Notes: a model not told the origin generated them from the sequence alone. Positions 50,293 through 60,513 are shown, counted from the first letter of the stretch. The stretch: DNA of 61,998 nucleotides from Dendronalium phyllosphericum CENA369 (GCF_016056275.1 NZ_JAECZA010000009.1:1-61998); one strand, 5' to 3'. Made by a program: numbers and translations.

Positions 50293-52803
50293 GTGACTCA
50301 AGAATTTCACATTTCCGTAACCCCAGTAGGACAAAATGACTACTTGGTGCGGACGGAACGAGTCGCGCCTGGAGTGCCATTGGCAGAAGAACTGGTGACT
50401 TGGCCTGTAGTTGAATGGTTGGCTGTGGCTGGGCATCTGATGAATGACCCATTAAAGTCGGTATTGCAGGGAGATGCATTACCCTTCAGCGGGCGGGAAA
50501 GCGACATTGCCAGGAACTCTGTCAATTTAGTGGCATTGGGCCAGCAGTTTTATAACGCACTGTTTCAAGGCACTCTTAGAGATAGTTGGATTACCGCTCA
50601 AGGTATTGCCCAAAACCATCAACAGGTACTACGTCTGCGTCTGGGGTTAAAAGATGTAAGATTAGCACGTCTGCCGTGGGAAGTGATGCACGCAGGCGAT
50701 CGCCCCCTAGCAACTGGGCCTTATGTTGCTTTTTCTCGCTACCAAAGCGGAATTCTGGCGGCATCGCGTTTGCCATCGAGAAACATACCTAAAATATCAC
50801 AAGAAGATGGCGTGAAAGTTTTGATGGTTCTTGCTTCTCCTCCCGATCGCATCCATCTCGACCTCCTCAAACAAGAAGCTATCAGACTGCAAGCGGAACT
50901 TCATCGCAACATTTCACGAACTGACGAAAATGGCAATCATCTTCCCGAAATTGAACTAACCCTGCTAGACCAACCAGGGCGGGAAGAATTGACACAAGCT
51001 CTAGAACAAGGAAGATACCATGTTCTACACTACTCCGGTCACAGTAGCTTAGGGCCGAACGGTGGCGAAATATATCTTGTTAGCAACCGAACTGGCTTAA
51101 CAGAAACCCTCAGTGGCGACGATTTAGCAGGCTTGCTCGTTAACAATAACATCCAAATGGCAGTGTTTAATTCCTGCTGGGGAGCATATACAGCTACATC
51201 CGATACTGTTGGGGAAACAGGCGAACGTAACTTGACTGAAAGTTTAGTCAAGCGCGGTATTAGAAGCGTTTTGGCAATGTCAGAACGCATTCCCGATGAA
51301 GTAGCGCTAACACTCACACAATTGTTTTACCGCAACCTCAGTCAAGGATATCCTGTAGATTTGTGTGTGAGTCGAGTGCGTCAGGGATTAATATCTGCTT
51401 ATGGTTCTCACCAGACATACTGGGCGTTACCGATTTTGTATCTCCAGCCAGAATTTGATGGTTTTCTCTGCCCAGAAATTTCTGTAGACTTAAGTGCAGA
51501 TTCGCTCAACGAGTACAGACCGCCTCGTACAAATCCTAGTACAACGTACTCTGCGATCGCAGATGATACCGACCAGATGCATTTACCAATCGACGACATG
51601 ATGCCCTCTGGTTTAGTTCACGATTCTTCTGGACTGGATTGGCTTGGTGAGGAGACTTGGGGCGATCTCGTTGACGAAATTGAGTATGATGACCCAAGTT
51701 ATGCAGAAGATTCAGCTTTAGTTTCAGATTTATTTCGCCAGCTTGATAACCAAAACACACTCAACGAGCAACCTCCTGTAGCTGGGGAAATGCAACAGAT
51801 TAGAGAAAATAATCTTCACAAAGAACAGGTTGCTGGGGAAATTGCCCGCCTTGAAAGACAAGTCAAGTCGTGGCGAGAAGTTCCAGAAGCAATCACCGAA
51901 CCTAACCGCAATGTGGCAGAAGGTTGGAAAAATTCTCTGACCGCATCATCACAAAATTCATTGACTCGTACCCGCCGTCAACTGCGACCTATTATAGGTA
52001 TTATCGGAGCAAGCGCGATCGCAGGTGCGCTTGGTTTAGGTTGGTGGTGGCAACGACAGATATCAAACTTACCTAAAATACCGCCAATTCCTACCCAGTC
52101 TCTACCCACCGCAAAGAACCCTAATACCGACTTAAACAAGACTGCGACTGGAATTGTGACTGCTATTGCTACAGAGAAATTAAGCCAGGGCGACTTGCAA
52201 CCTGGGCTTGCAGCAGTAGAAGAACTACTCAATCGTGGCGCACTTGCTGCTGCTCAAGCTGCCTTGACTTTAGTGCCGTCAAAGCAAGCCGACGATCCAT
52301 CTGTTAACTTTCTCAAAGGACGATTGGCATGGCAATCTGTGCAGATTAAAGACGAAAAATACAGTATCGATGATGCCCGTCGTTACTGGGAAAGTGCTGT
52401 CAAGGCGCAACCAGATTCGCTTTTGTATAATAATGCTTTGGGATTTGCCTACTATGCAGAAGGCAATCTTAACCGAGCGAATGACTCTTGGTTTAAGGCT
52501 TTGAATTTAGCTCTCAAGCAACAAAATACAGCTTCTACTGCACCAGTTTCGGTGAAAGCAACAGTACCTCAAGATGGTTTAACTTCCTATGCTGGTTTAG
52601 CCATTGGATTGTATAAATCTGCACTCAATCAACCTGCTGCTAAACAAGCACAATATCTGAATGAAGCCATCAAGTTACGGCAAATGGTGATTACGGACGA
52701 TCCAGTAAATTTCCAAATCAATAAATTAAGTAACAATTGGCTATGGACAGAAAAGGCGATCGCAGATTGGCGATCGCTTCTCCAGGAGAAAAGTGGAAAG
52801 TAA
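50293..52803 (+). CDS. hetF: HetF, CHAT-domain (caspase-like) heterocyst differentiation protein
   Basis: 836 residues starting at GTG. The CHAT protease domain spans about residues 85-390, with the likely His-Cys pair in VLHYSGHSS (His250) and AVFNSCWGAY (Cys295). A transmembrane helix lies at residues 564-585 (IIGIIGASAIAGALGLGWWW), followed by TPR-like helices to the end. HetF is needed for heterocyst formation and acts on PatA/HetR turnover and cell division in Nostoc. Identity rests on the sequence start, the size and the NsiR1-like array upstream. The GTG overlaps the stop of an open frame that runs through the decayed repeats. Confidence 0.9.
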   Translation: MTQEFHISVTPVGQNDYLVRTERVAPGVPLAEELVTWPVVEWLAVAGHLMNDPLKSVLQGDALPFSGRESDIARNSVNLVALGQQFYNALFQGTLRDSWITAQGIAQNHQQVLRLRLGLKDVRLARLPWEVMHAGDRPLATGPYVAFSRYQSGILAASRLPSRNIPKISQEDGVKVLMVLASPPDRIHLDLLKQEAIRLQAELHRNISRTDENGNHLPEIELTLLDQPGREELTQALEQGRYHVLHYSGHSSLGPNGGEIYLVSNRTGLTETLSGDDLAGLLVNNNIQMAVFNSCWGAYTATSDTVGETGERNLTESLVKRGIRSVLAMSERIPDEVALTLTQLFYRNLSQGYPVDLCVSRVRQGLISAYGSHQTYWALPILYLQPEFDGFLCPEISVDLSADSLNEYRPPRTNPSTTYSAIADDTDQMHLPIDDMMPSGLVHDSSGLDWLGEETWGDLVDEIEYDDPSYAEDSALVSDLFRQLDNQNTLNEQPPVAGEMQQIRENNLHKEQVAGEIARLERQVKSWREVPEAITEPNRNVAEGWKNSLTASSQNSLTRTRRQLRPIIGIIGASAIAGALGLGWWWQRQISNLPKIPPIPTQSLPTAKNPNTDLNKTATGIVTAIATEKLSQGDLQPGLAAVEELLNRGALAAAQAALTLVPSKQADDPSVNFLKGRLAWQSVQIKDEKYSIDDARRYWESAVKAQPDSLLYNNALGFAYYAEGNLNRANDSWFKALNLALKQQNTASTAPVSVKATVPQDGLTSYAGLAIGLYKSALNQPAAKQAQYLNEAIKLRQMVITDDPVNFQINKLSNNWLWTEKAIADWRSLLQEKSGK

Positions 52804-52860
52804 AAGGGATTGGGGATTGGGGATTGGGGATTGGGAAAGGGAAAGGGGGAAAACTTTGTT
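52804..52860. repeat. GGGGATT microsatellite after hetF
   Basis: Runs of GGGATTG and GGAAAGG directly after the hetF stop. Common intergenic low-complexity type in this window. Confidence 0.7.
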
Positions 52861-52967
52861 TGATATCATGTCCGGTAAATCACTTACAATGAAAAATTCT
52901 CCGCGTCCCCGCGTCTCCCCATCTCCGCGTCACTCTTATCGTAACTATTTAGGCGGACATGATATGA
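52861..52967. mobile_element. inverted-repeat element with CCGCGTC core
   Basis: TGATATCATGTCCGGTAAAT at 52861-52880 is complementary, with one gap, to ATTTAGGCGGACATGATATG ending at about 52966. The core has TCCCCGCGTCTCCCC repeats, the complement of those inside the 5149-5253 element. Same family. Confidence 0.6.
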
Positions 52968-53015
52968 TTCATTTTCCCCTTCCCCTTTACCCTTTTCCCA
53001 GTCCCTAGTCACCAT

Positions 53016-53987
53016 TTACCTTTTTGGCGATGAAACTTCCAATATTTCTAAAAGCGATCGCTTGATAATTTGACTCACTAGCTGATTGCCTTGCAAATTA
53101 AGATGTATATGGTCTTGGTACAGGGCTTTAACGTTAGCGGCGGCATTAAATATCGGTAGAAAATCTACATAAGTAATTTGCTGGGCTTTGGTAAAATCGT
53201 CCAAGCGTTGCCGTGCTTTGATTTCGTAATCGCGGGGGCCTGGTTCGCCAATTTCTCGCAGTAAGGGAGTCATGATCAGTAAGAATTTACTATTGTTGTT
53301 GCGAGTCAGCGCTTGAATTTTACCTATCGCCTCTAGATTAATCCCGACGCGATCGCCTGCTTCTTCTTGTACTGCTTTCATTTCGGGAATTGGCTTTTGC
53401 TTGGTGAGGTAACGCTGCCAGACTTCCACTAAGGCAAGAGGAGGTTTACTATCTGGGTAGTTGCGATCGCGTCCCACTGGTAAAGCAGTTGGAGCAGTAG
53501 CAAATAAATCATCGGTATTAATTAATAACACCACTGCCTCAGCATTAAAATTGCCAAACTTTTGTAAATAGGCTAATTCGTTTCTTGGCCCCCAAGAGTT
53601 AGCTGAAGCATTTAGCACTTCTAAAGTTTGATATTTCTCAGTGGTAGCTGATATTAGGGAACCCATCATCAAACTAGAAATTGTATTGATTTGATCTGTC
53701 CACCAACCACCATTAGCGATAGAATCCCCAATAAGTAAGACTCGCAGTGTCGAAGGCGCTGGCATCTGGGAAATCGCTGCACCGCGCATAGAATACTCAT
53801 TAATTTCAATGCGATTACCAAAGCGACGCGTGCGCTGGTGGGGGGCTAATAAATAACCAATATCCGGATCGCCAATATAAATCAGGGGATTCCCAAAACC
53901 AAACAGCGATCGCAGTCCTAGCTCTATCGCCGCCAACAATCCTATAACTACCACCAAAATTGCGATCGCCACTTCTTTCACCTGCAA
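53016..53987 (-). CDS. SGNH/GDSL-type hydrolase-like protein, membrane anchored
   Basis: 323 residues. A signal anchor covers residues 6-27. VLLIGDSIANGGWW provides the nucleophile Ser89, SANSWGPRNELAYL the second block, and DHIHLNLQGNQL the Asp-x-x-His pair near the end. The fold is that of SGNH esterases and acyl-group transferases that act on envelope polysaccharides; substrate unknown. The gene is convergent with hetF and stands alone. HIP sites are frequent in it, as in its neighbours. Confidence 0.83.
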   Translation of the reverse strand: MQVKEVAIAILVVVIGLLAAIELGLRSLFGFGNPLIYIGDPDIGYLLAPHQRTRRFGNRIEINEYSMRGAAISQMPAPSTLRVLLIGDSIANGGWWTDQINTISSLMMGSLISATTEKYQTLEVLNASANSWGPRNELAYLQKFGNFNAEAVVLLINTDDLFATAPTALPVGRDRNYPDSKPPLALVEVWQRYLTKQKPIPEMKAVQEEAGDRVGINLEAIGKIQALTRNNNSKFLLIMTPLLREIGEPGPRDYEIKARQRLDDFTKAQQITYVDFLPIFNAAANVKALYQDHIHLNLQGNQLVSQIIKRSLLEILEVSSPKR

Positions 53988-54387
53988 ACACCCTTCAAAA
54001 TTAAGTTGTGAATTATACTATATTCTTTCGACTTGGGAGATGGTGGCGGAGCGGAGGGGCACAGGGGCACAGGGGAAAAAGACGGTTGCAGAAATTACCT
54101 TATCCCCCTATCTCCTCATTTCCCCATCCTCTTCTTGGCTCCTAACTACTGATTCTTGTACAGACGCGATTAATCGCGTCTCTACTACAACTGACAAACA
54201 TAACAGAGGATATGTTGCACACTTGTATAAAGATAGCTACTATATCTGGGGTAATAAGTAAATTTAGGATTGGACTAGTTGCAAAGCTTAAACAAAATAT
54301 TATGAGCAACTTTGCTCGATATGCAAATAGAAGGACTACAATCAAAACGGACAAATTAGCCCTGAAACAAAGGAGGATTACAAAATT
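53988..54387. other. gap with repeats upstream of the 46-residue gene
   Basis: Contains GGGGCACAGGGG runs (54056-54075), CCCCTATCTCC runs, and the third exact copy of the 20-bp palindrome at 54162-54181. The last 150 bases are AT-rich and should hold the promoter of the small membrane gene. Several open frames here are repeat-encoded and rejected. Confidence 0.5.
54162..54181. repeat. 20-bp perfect palindrome (dispersed repeat copy 3)
   Basis: AGACGCGATTAATCGCGTCT, here flanked TGTAC on the left and CTAC on the right, the inverse orientation to the copies at 3806 and 31207. Confidence 0.85.
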
Positions 54388-54528
54388 ATGTCCGACTTAA
54401 ATCGAGGCATTATGAAATTTAAGGGTGCTGACTCCCCAAAAGCAGTCACTATTTCTACTGTATTACTGTTGGGGTCGATTGCAGCCCTGATTATTTGGGC
54501 GTTGCAAGCTGCCTATGCGCTAAACTAA
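54388..54528 (+). CDS. 46-residue single-pass membrane protein
   Basis: Reads MSDLNRGIMKFKGADSPKAV and then one hydrophobic helix (ISTVLLLGSIAALIIWALQAAY), with a perfect AGGAGG 10 bases upstream of the ATG. Such a strong ribosome binding site with a small membrane peptide is typical of photosynthetic-membrane subunits, but the sequence matches none that I can name. It is a solo gene. Confident as a gene, unknown in function. Confidence 0.75.
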   Translation: MSDLNRGIMKFKGADSPKAVTISTVLLLGSIAALIIWALQAAYALN

Positions 54529-54749
54529 AACCATTAGTAGCCTAAGAAGGATACTGGCAAAAAACGGTTTCCGTATAAGCTAAGTGTCCTTCTAGCAACT
54601 AATAAAAGAAAGCGCCCAAACACCCATCAAAAAATTTCAGAAAACTTTTAAATTTAGAGATTTGAGATTTTAGGTGGAAGATAAATCTAAAATCACGCCA
54701 CTTGCTATAACTCTTTAAGCAGAGCTACGCAGTGGATCTAAAATCTACA

Positions 54750-57647
54750 ATGATTGAACTTTGGGGTGCCTTAGTTATTTTAATTGTCTGCCCCCTCGTG
54801 GGTGCGTTACCAGCGATCGCTTGGATTACCTACGCCCTGACAGGGAAGCAGTTAGCAAGAGTTGGTACTAAAAATATCAGTGTCTCAGCCGCTTTTTATC
54901 ACGGTGGCACACTGGTAGGAATATTGGCAGTTTTGTCCGAAGCTTTGAAAGGAATTGCGGTAGTCTTACTGACCCGTATCTTTTTTAAAGAGGGATCGCC
55001 TTGGGAAATAGTTGCTCTAATTGCCCTAGTATTAGGTAGATACTGGATAGGTAGAGGGGCAGGCACAACAAACGTTGCTTGGGGATTTCTGGTACACGAT
55101 CCGCTGGTGGCAGGATTTGTCAGTTTTTTTGCACTAATCGGCTTTACGGTTCTGCAATCCCGACGACTGGTAAAGTATGGAGTGTTATTCCTATTTCCCT
55201 TGTGTGTGATTATCCTGCACGCTGATGATTTTCCGAGAATTATTGCTGCTGTTACCCTCGCTGGCTTGCTGGGGTGGATTTACATGCGGATTCCTGATGA
55301 CTTGAATCTATCAGCCCAAGAAGTCGAACCAGAGTCCCAAGCCGCTTTTGAATATTTGCGCGGCAATGGCGAAATTCTCACTCTTGATGATGAGTTAGAT
55401 GCTGCTGTAGTCGGACAAAAGGCAGCTACATTATCTCAAATTAAGCGATGGGGTTATTCAGTACCCAAGGGGTGGGTACTTAGTCCAATGGACAATCCCC
55501 AAAACTTAATCGACATTCTCCAGCCTTCAGATTTATCGCCCTTAGTGGTGCGTTCCTCGGCAATTGGGGAAGATTCGGAACAAGCTTCCGCCGCTGGGCA
55601 ATACGAAACATTGATTAACGTTACCAGCAAACAGCAATTGCAAGAAGCGATCGCTGCTGTTCGCGCTTCTTACAATCATCCCACAGCCGTGCAATATCGG
55701 CGCGATCGCAGTTTACCAGATGCGGCAATGGCAGTGCTGGTACAACAGCAAGTCCAGAGTGTCTATTCGGGAGTGGTTTTCAGCCGCGATCCCATCACTC
55801 AACAAGGCGATGCGATCGTCATTGAAGCCCTTCCAGGTAGCCCGACGCAAGTTGTTTCTGGAAAATTCACGCCAGAACAATATCGCGCTTTTGTCGTCGA
55901 GTCAGAAAGTATCTCGTCTGTCCATTTGGAAGGAACAGGGCAAGTCCCACAAGCATTAATCAAACAGGTAGCATACTTAACCCGCCACATCGAAAAGCGT
56001 TACCACGGTATTCCTCAAGATATCGAATGGAGTTATGACGGTCAAACTCTTTGGGTGTTGCAAGCTAGACCGATTACGACGCTGTTACCCATCTGGACGC
56101 GCAAAATCGCAGCAGAAGTAATTCCTGGCGTGGTTCACCCTTTAACTTGGTCGATTAATCGTCCCTTAACTTGTGGCGTTTGGGGAGATATTTTTGGTGT
56201 AGTTTTAGGCGATCGCGCTTTTGGACTAGATTTTAGCGAAACTGCCACACTGCATTATTCTAGAGCTTATTTTAGTGCATCTCTGCTAGGAGAAATTTTC
56301 CTCCGTATGGGATTACCGCCAGAAAGTCTGGAGTTTTTAACCAGAGGCGCTAAAATGAGCAAACCGCCGTTGCGGACGACTTGGGAGAATCTACCAGGAC
56401 TAATGAAGCTGCTGAAACAAGAATTAAATCTCGAAAAAGACTTTAAGCAAGATTACAGCAAACGATTTATTCCAGGGTTGTCGCAATTAGCTCATGAAGC
56501 AATAGACGAACAAGAACCAGCCCAACTATTAGAAAAAATAGACTTTATCCTAGAATTACTGCATCGCGGCACTTACTACAGTATTTTAGCCCCATTGAGT
56601 GCAGCCTTAAGGCAAGCAATTTTTCGAGTAAAAGATAGTAAAATTGATAACAGTGTTACCCCAGAGGTAGCGGCATTGCGATCGCTAAATGCTTTAGCCG
56701 CAGATGCCAAACAAGTATTACCTGATTATCAACCAGATAAAGTGTTTGAGCAGTTGGCGCAAACAAAAGAAGGAGAGAAGATTTTATACGAGTTTCAAGA
56801 ACTGCTTGAAGACTACGGTTATTTAAGTGATGTCGGTACTAATATTGCCATTCCCACTTGGAAGGAAGACCCGCAGCCAATTAAGCAATTGTTTGTGCAG
56901 TTGATTCAGGGACAACAACAGACAGAGGGTATAGACCCGGTAAACCGCGCCTTATCGGGAAGGCGCAAACGCGGCTTTGTGCAACGACGTGTAGATATTA
57001 AAGGACGAGTTACCGAAGTTTATTCTCGGTTATTAGCAGAATTACGTTGGCGATTTGTCGCTTTAGAAAAGATTTGGTTAAAAGCCAGCTTACTCAAAGA
57101 AGTAGGAGATATCTTTTTTCTGGAGTTAGATGAAGTACGGCGTTTGGTTGCCGATCCTGAGTCTGAGTTAAGCCAGCAATTGAATGAGATCGTAAAATCG
57201 AGGCGATCGCAATTCGTCCAAGACAGTCAATTTACTCAAATTCCTGTTTTAGTCTACGGGAATGCACCACCTCATCCCCTAGCCCCTTCTAATATCTACT
57301 CCGACCAGATATTACAGGGTATTCCTGCCAGTCACGGGCAAGCAGAAGGACGGATCAAGGTGGTACGAAATTTACAAGACTTGCCAGAAATAGACAAAGA
57401 AACAATTTTAGTAGTACCTTATACAGATTCCGGCTGGGCCCCATTGTTAGTCAGGGCTGGCGGTTTTATTGCTGAAGCTGGAGGACGGCTTTCTCACGGG
57501 GCGATCGTTGCTCGTGAGTATGGAATTCCCGCAATCATGGATGTAAAAGGCGCTACATGGCTTCTGCAAGATGGTCAGCGGGTAAGGATTGATGGGTCTA
57601 GGGGTATTGTGGAACTGTCTTATGACTTGCGACCAGAATTATATTAA
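54750..57647 (+). CDS. PlsY-like acyltransferase fused to PEP-utilising enzyme domains
   Basis: About 965 residues from the ATG at 54750; a GTG at 54732 is a possible alternative and neither has a clear ribosome binding site. Residues 1-190 form six or so membrane helices with PlsY-like spacing (ALTGKQLARVGTKNISVSAAF..., EALKGIAVVLL, GRYWIGRGAGTTNVAWG). The glycines of the GlyPhos loop are partly replaced, so activity as glycerol-3-phosphate acyltransferase is doubtful. Residues 230-470 resemble the ATP-grasp part of PEP synthase (VVRSSAIGEDS), and GGRLSHGAIVARE near residue 915 is the swivelling phosphohistidine domain. A membrane-bound fusion, role unknown. Confidence 0.8.
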   Translation: MIELWGALVILIVCPLVGALPAIAWITYALTGKQLARVGTKNISVSAAFYHGGTLVGILAVLSEALKGIAVVLLTRIFFKEGSPWEIVALIALVLGRYWIGRGAGTTNVAWGFLVHDPLVAGFVSFFALIGFTVLQSRRLVKYGVLFLFPLCVIILHADDFPRIIAAVTLAGLLGWIYMRIPDDLNLSAQEVEPESQAAFEYLRGNGEILTLDDELDAAVVGQKAATLSQIKRWGYSVPKGWVLSPMDNPQNLIDILQPSDLSPLVVRSSAIGEDSEQASAAGQYETLINVTSKQQLQEAIAAVRASYNHPTAVQYRRDRSLPDAAMAVLVQQQVQSVYSGVVFSRDPITQQGDAIVIEALPGSPTQVVSGKFTPEQYRAFVVESESISSVHLEGTGQVPQALIKQVAYLTRHIEKRYHGIPQDIEWSYDGQTLWVLQARPITTLLPIWTRKIAAEVIPGVVHPLTWSINRPLTCGVWGDIFGVVLGDRAFGLDFSETATLHYSRAYFSASLLGEIFLRMGLPPESLEFLTRGAKMSKPPLRTTWENLPGLMKLLKQELNLEKDFKQDYSKRFIPGLSQLAHEAIDEQEPAQLLEKIDFILELLHRGTYYSILAPLSAALRQAIFRVKDSKIDNSVTPEVAALRSLNALAADAKQVLPDYQPDKVFEQLAQTKEGEKILYEFQELLEDYGYLSDVGTNIAIPTWKEDPQPIKQLFVQLIQGQQQTEGIDPVNRALSGRRKRGFVQRRVDIKGRVTEVYSRLLAELRWRFVALEKIWLKASLLKEVGDIFFLELDEVRRLVADPESELSQQLNEIVKSRRSQFVQDSQFTQIPVLVYGNAPPHPLAPSNIYSDQILQGIPASHGQAEGRIKVVRNLQDLPEIDKETILVVPYTDSGWAPLLVRAGGFIAEAGGRLSHGAIVAREYGIPAIMDVKGATWLLQDGQRVRIDGSRGIVELSYDLRPELY

Positions 57648-57758
57648 TTCGTAATTCGTAAACGGTAACAGTGAATTGCGGGGATGCTTTTCCTTCTCAA
57701 GTTTTGCTACCTATAGTTTCATAAAATTGAGTAATTGCAAGCATAACCAGAAAATCTC

Positions 57759-58244
57759 ATGCAAATCAAAACCAAAACGTTTAATATTACTCCCAAAGAA
57801 TTTAGGCAATTACTCGCATCGTACTATTTTAGACAGAGAAGAAATTTACTAATTTCATACGGTGTTCTGTTAGTCATCACTTTTTTGTTACCCTTTGATG
57901 AAAAACTTGTTTTTTTACGAATATATTTTTTATTCTTGTTTGCATTTGGTTTAGTTGCCCCTTTTTTTATCAATCTGAAAAAGACTCAATCGATATTAAA
58001 CTTTATTGCTAGATATTGGGAGATAGATGAAAATTTTATCTCTATTTATTATGAAGATGGCAGTCTATCAAAGTTACGATTTGAGCATTTAGTTAAAGCT
58101 ATTAAGTTAGGTGAATATTACTTGCTTTTCATGACGGCGGCAGGGTATTTTCACTATTTGCCAATCAGCGCTTTTGAATCGGAAAAAGATATACATAGAT
58201 TTGATTTATTTTTAAAAGGCAAACAACTAATTAAATTGTGGTAA
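57759..58244 (+). CDS. YcxB-like membrane protein
   Basis: 161 residues: a short cytoplasmic start, two hydrophobic helices at about residues 30-45 and 50-72, then a soluble domain (RYWEIDENFISIYYEDGSLSKLRFEHLVKAIKLGEYYLLFM). This layout and the FEHLVKAIKL pattern match the YcxB family of bacterial membrane proteins, of unknown function. Codon use is more AT-rich than the neighbouring genes. Solo gene downstream of the PlsY-PEP fusion with a 110-bp gap. Confidence 0.7.
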   Translation: MQIKTKTFNITPKEFRQLLASYYFRQRRNLLISYGVLLVITFLLPFDEKLVFLRIYFLFLFAFGLVAPFFINLKKTQSILNFIARYWEIDENFISIYYEDGSLSKLRFEHLVKAIKLGEYYLLFMTAAGYFHYLPISAFESEKDIHRFDLFLKGKQLIKLW

Positions 58245-58726
58245 TTCCTATATAGGAATCCAATTTGATTTATGAAAATATCCAAGTATATTTAGGGTGT
58301 GTTATCGCTCTTAAGTACGGCATCAGAGTCTTTGGTTTATACGTTAGCCAGAGGCATTAGGTTGACTCTGGAGAGTACAAGATTCTTTACACGATTGGCA
58401 ACGGTATTGCAAAAGAGAAAGACATTAGCTGTAATTACCAAAGCGGTGGGGTACAACAACGAACAATCGTTTGCAAATTGAAAACAAATTTACTGAAAAA
58501 TTAAGATTTATTTAAATGAAACAACCAAAATGTTGTTGAAGTTAGGAGTCAGATGCCAATTGGTAGCGAGGTTTGAGCGATCGCACTCTCAAAGAAACTG
58601 ATACAAATCTCCACTTCATTAGGGCTACAAGTTTTGCGACAATCAAAAACGATTTAATAATCATGCACTCATAGTCCACCGCTTATCGGACTCTGTGTTA
58701 TTTCAGTTGAAAAGGGAGAACACCAG
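58245..58726. other. chlB upstream region
   Basis: 482 bases. One frame from a GTG at 58299 is open for 60 codons but shows no domain or ribosome binding site and is not called. The last 100 bases precede chlB and contain AAAAGGGAGAACACC, a ribosome binding site. No repeat of note. Confidence 0.5.
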
Positions 58727-60253
58727 ATGAAATTGGCTTACTGGATGTATGCAGGGCCAGCCCACATCGGCACACTGCGAATCGCCAGTTCGTTTAAAAA
58801 CGTTCATGCGATCATGCACGCCCCACTCGGCGATGACTACTTTAACGTCATGCGCTCCATGTTATCGCGGGAGAGGAACTTCACGCCAGTAACAACCAGT
58901 GTCGTTGACCGCAACGTTTTAGCACGCGGTTCCCAAGAGAAGGTGGTAGACAACATCACCCGTAAGGATGCTGAAGAACACCCGGACTTGATTGTGTTAA
59001 CTCCCACCTGCACTTCTAGCATTCTGCAAGAAGACTTGCACAACTTTGTGGAAAGGGCACAGTTGGAGGCAAAAGGAGACGTAATGCTAGCGGATGTGAA
59101 CCACTACCGCTACAACGAACTGCAAGCTGCCGATCGCACTCTAAATCAAATTGTCCAATTCTACATTGAGAAAGCCCGCAAAAAAGGCGAACTACCAGCA
59201 GGCAAAACCGAAAAGCCCTCCGTCAACATTATCGGTATGTCCACCCTTGGTTTCCACAACCAGCACGACTGCACCGAACTCAAACGGCTGATGGCTGATT
59301 TGGGAATTGAGGTGAATACCATCATTCCTGAAGGCGCTTCGGTGAACGAGTTGAAGAAAATGCCGAAAGCTTGGTTTAACTTAGTACCTTACCGCGAACT
59401 CGGCTTGACAACGGCTCGTTACCTAGAAGCAGAATTCGGAACCCCCTACATAGACATTACCCCAATGGGTGTAGTGGAAACAGCTCGCTGTATCCGCAAA
59501 ATTCAGCAGGTAATTAACGCCCAAGGTGCTGATGTAGACTACGAAGAATTCATCAACGAGCAAACCTTGTATGTATCTCAAGCTGCTTGGTTCTCTCGTT
59601 CTATTGACTGTCAAAACTTGACTGGCAAAAAAGCTGTCGTGTTTGGGGATAACACCCACGCCGCCGCCATCACCAAGATTCTCTCACGAGAAATGGGGAT
59701 TCACGTTGTTTGGGCTGGAACTTATTGTAAATATGATGCAGACTGGTTCCGCGAACAAGTCAGCGAGTACTGCGATGAAGTCTTGATTACCGACGATCAC
59801 GGCGAAATTGGGGATGCGATCGCCCGTGTCGAACCCTCCGCCATCTTCGGCACTCAAATGGAACGCCACGTTGGTAAGCGCTTAGATATCCCTTGCGGCG
59901 TAATTGCTGCACCTATCCACGTGCAAAACTTCCCCATTGGTTACAAACCATTCTTGGGTTACGAAGGTACAAATCAAATTACAGATTTGATCTACAATTC
60001 TTTCACTTTAGGAATGGAAGATCATCTGTTAGAAATCTTCGGTGGTCACGATACTAAAGAAGTAATTACCAAAGGAATTTCTGCTGATTCTGATTTGACT
60101 TGGACAAAAGATGGTCAAGCAGAATTGAACAAAATTCCCGGATTTGTACGCGGTAAAGTGAAGCGCAACACTGAGAAATTTGCCCGCGATCGCGGCATCA
60201 AAGAGATATCAACTGAGGTATTGTACGCCGCAAAAGAAGCTGTCGGAGCGTAG
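58727..60253 (+). CDS. chlB: light-independent protochlorophyllide reductase subunit B
   Basis: 508 residues, the standard size. [23 protein letters not shown] is the family start, with Asp36 (APLGDDYF) matching the unusual aspartate ligand of the NB 4Fe-4S cluster. [18 protein letters not shown] and the C-terminal domain ([30 protein letters not shown]) are complete. With ChlN and ChlL it reduces protochlorophyllide in the dark. chlN and chlL are not in the window, as expected when chlB stands alone in cyanobacteria. A good terminator follows. Confidence 0.97.
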   Translation: MKLAYWMYAGPAHIGTLRIASSFKNVHAIMHAPLGDDYFNVMRSMLSRERNFTPVTTSVVDRNVLARGSQEKVVDNITRKDAEEHPDLIVLTPTCTSSILQEDLHNFVERAQLEAKGDVMLADVNHYRYNELQAADRTLNQIVQFYIEKARKKGELPAGKTEKPSVNIIGMSTLGFHNQHDCTELKRLMADLGIEVNTIIPEGASVNELKKMPKAWFNLVPYRELGLTTARYLEAEFGTPYIDITPMGVVETARCIRKIQQVINAQGADVDYEEFINEQTLYVSQAAWFSRSIDCQNLTGKKAVVFGDNTHAAAITKILSREMGIHVVWAGTYCKYDADWFREQVSEYCDEVLITDDHGEIGDAIARVEPSAIFGTQMERHVGKRLDIPCGVIAAPIHVQNFPIGYKPFLGYEGTNQITDLIYNSFTLGMEDHLLEIFGGHDTKEVITKGISADSDLTWTKDGQAELNKIPGFVRGKVKRNTEKFARDRGIKEISTEVLYAAKEAVGA

Positions 60254-60293
60254 ATTTCTATTTAGCCATTAGCTTTCAGTAGATTTTTATATT

Positions 60294-60326
60294 AGAGCGT
60301 TCCTTGTTGGAATGCTCTTATTTTTA
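60294..60326 (+). terminator. intrinsic terminator after chlB
   Basis: AGAGCGTTCC-TTGTT-GGAATGCTCT forms a 10-bp stem with one G-T pair, followed by TATTTTTATC. 41 bases after the chlB stop. Confidence 0.8.
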
Positions 60327-60336
60327 TCTAAATAAA

Positions 60337-60484
60337 ATTCCAGAGCCAGAATTCAGTATGAATTGGAGTCCGACTGGTGGATAAATAAGTGGGTTTAAAA
60401 CCCCCACTAAATCGAAGATTTATTGATTTACAATTAGTAGCGGGTCTCAATACCCCACGCCTTTGATTCTGACTTCTGGATTCT
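60337..60484. mobile_element. MITE-like inverted-repeat element
   Basis: ATTCCAGAGCCAGAATTC at 60337-60354 is imperfectly complementary to GATTCTGACTTCTGGATTC at 60466-60484. Inside are hairpins AGTGGGTTTAAAACCCCCACT and GCGGGTCTCAATACCCC. About 148 bp, no gene. Confidence 0.5.
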
Positions 60485-60513
60485 TCAATATTAACTTCAG
60501 TATTGTTTGTTAT

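Noticed and set aside
49790-50296. 168-codon plus-strand frame before hetF as an independent gene
   Set aside because: It is built mostly from repeat copies 5-8 and has no recognisable domain. Kept only as a finding because it overlaps the hetF start.
54040-54261. 73-codon frame before the small membrane gene
   Set aside because: Encoded by low-complexity DNA and the 20-bp palindrome.
58299-58481. 60-codon frame upstream of chlB
   Set aside because: GTG start, no ribosome binding site, no domain, and unusual composition for a small protein.
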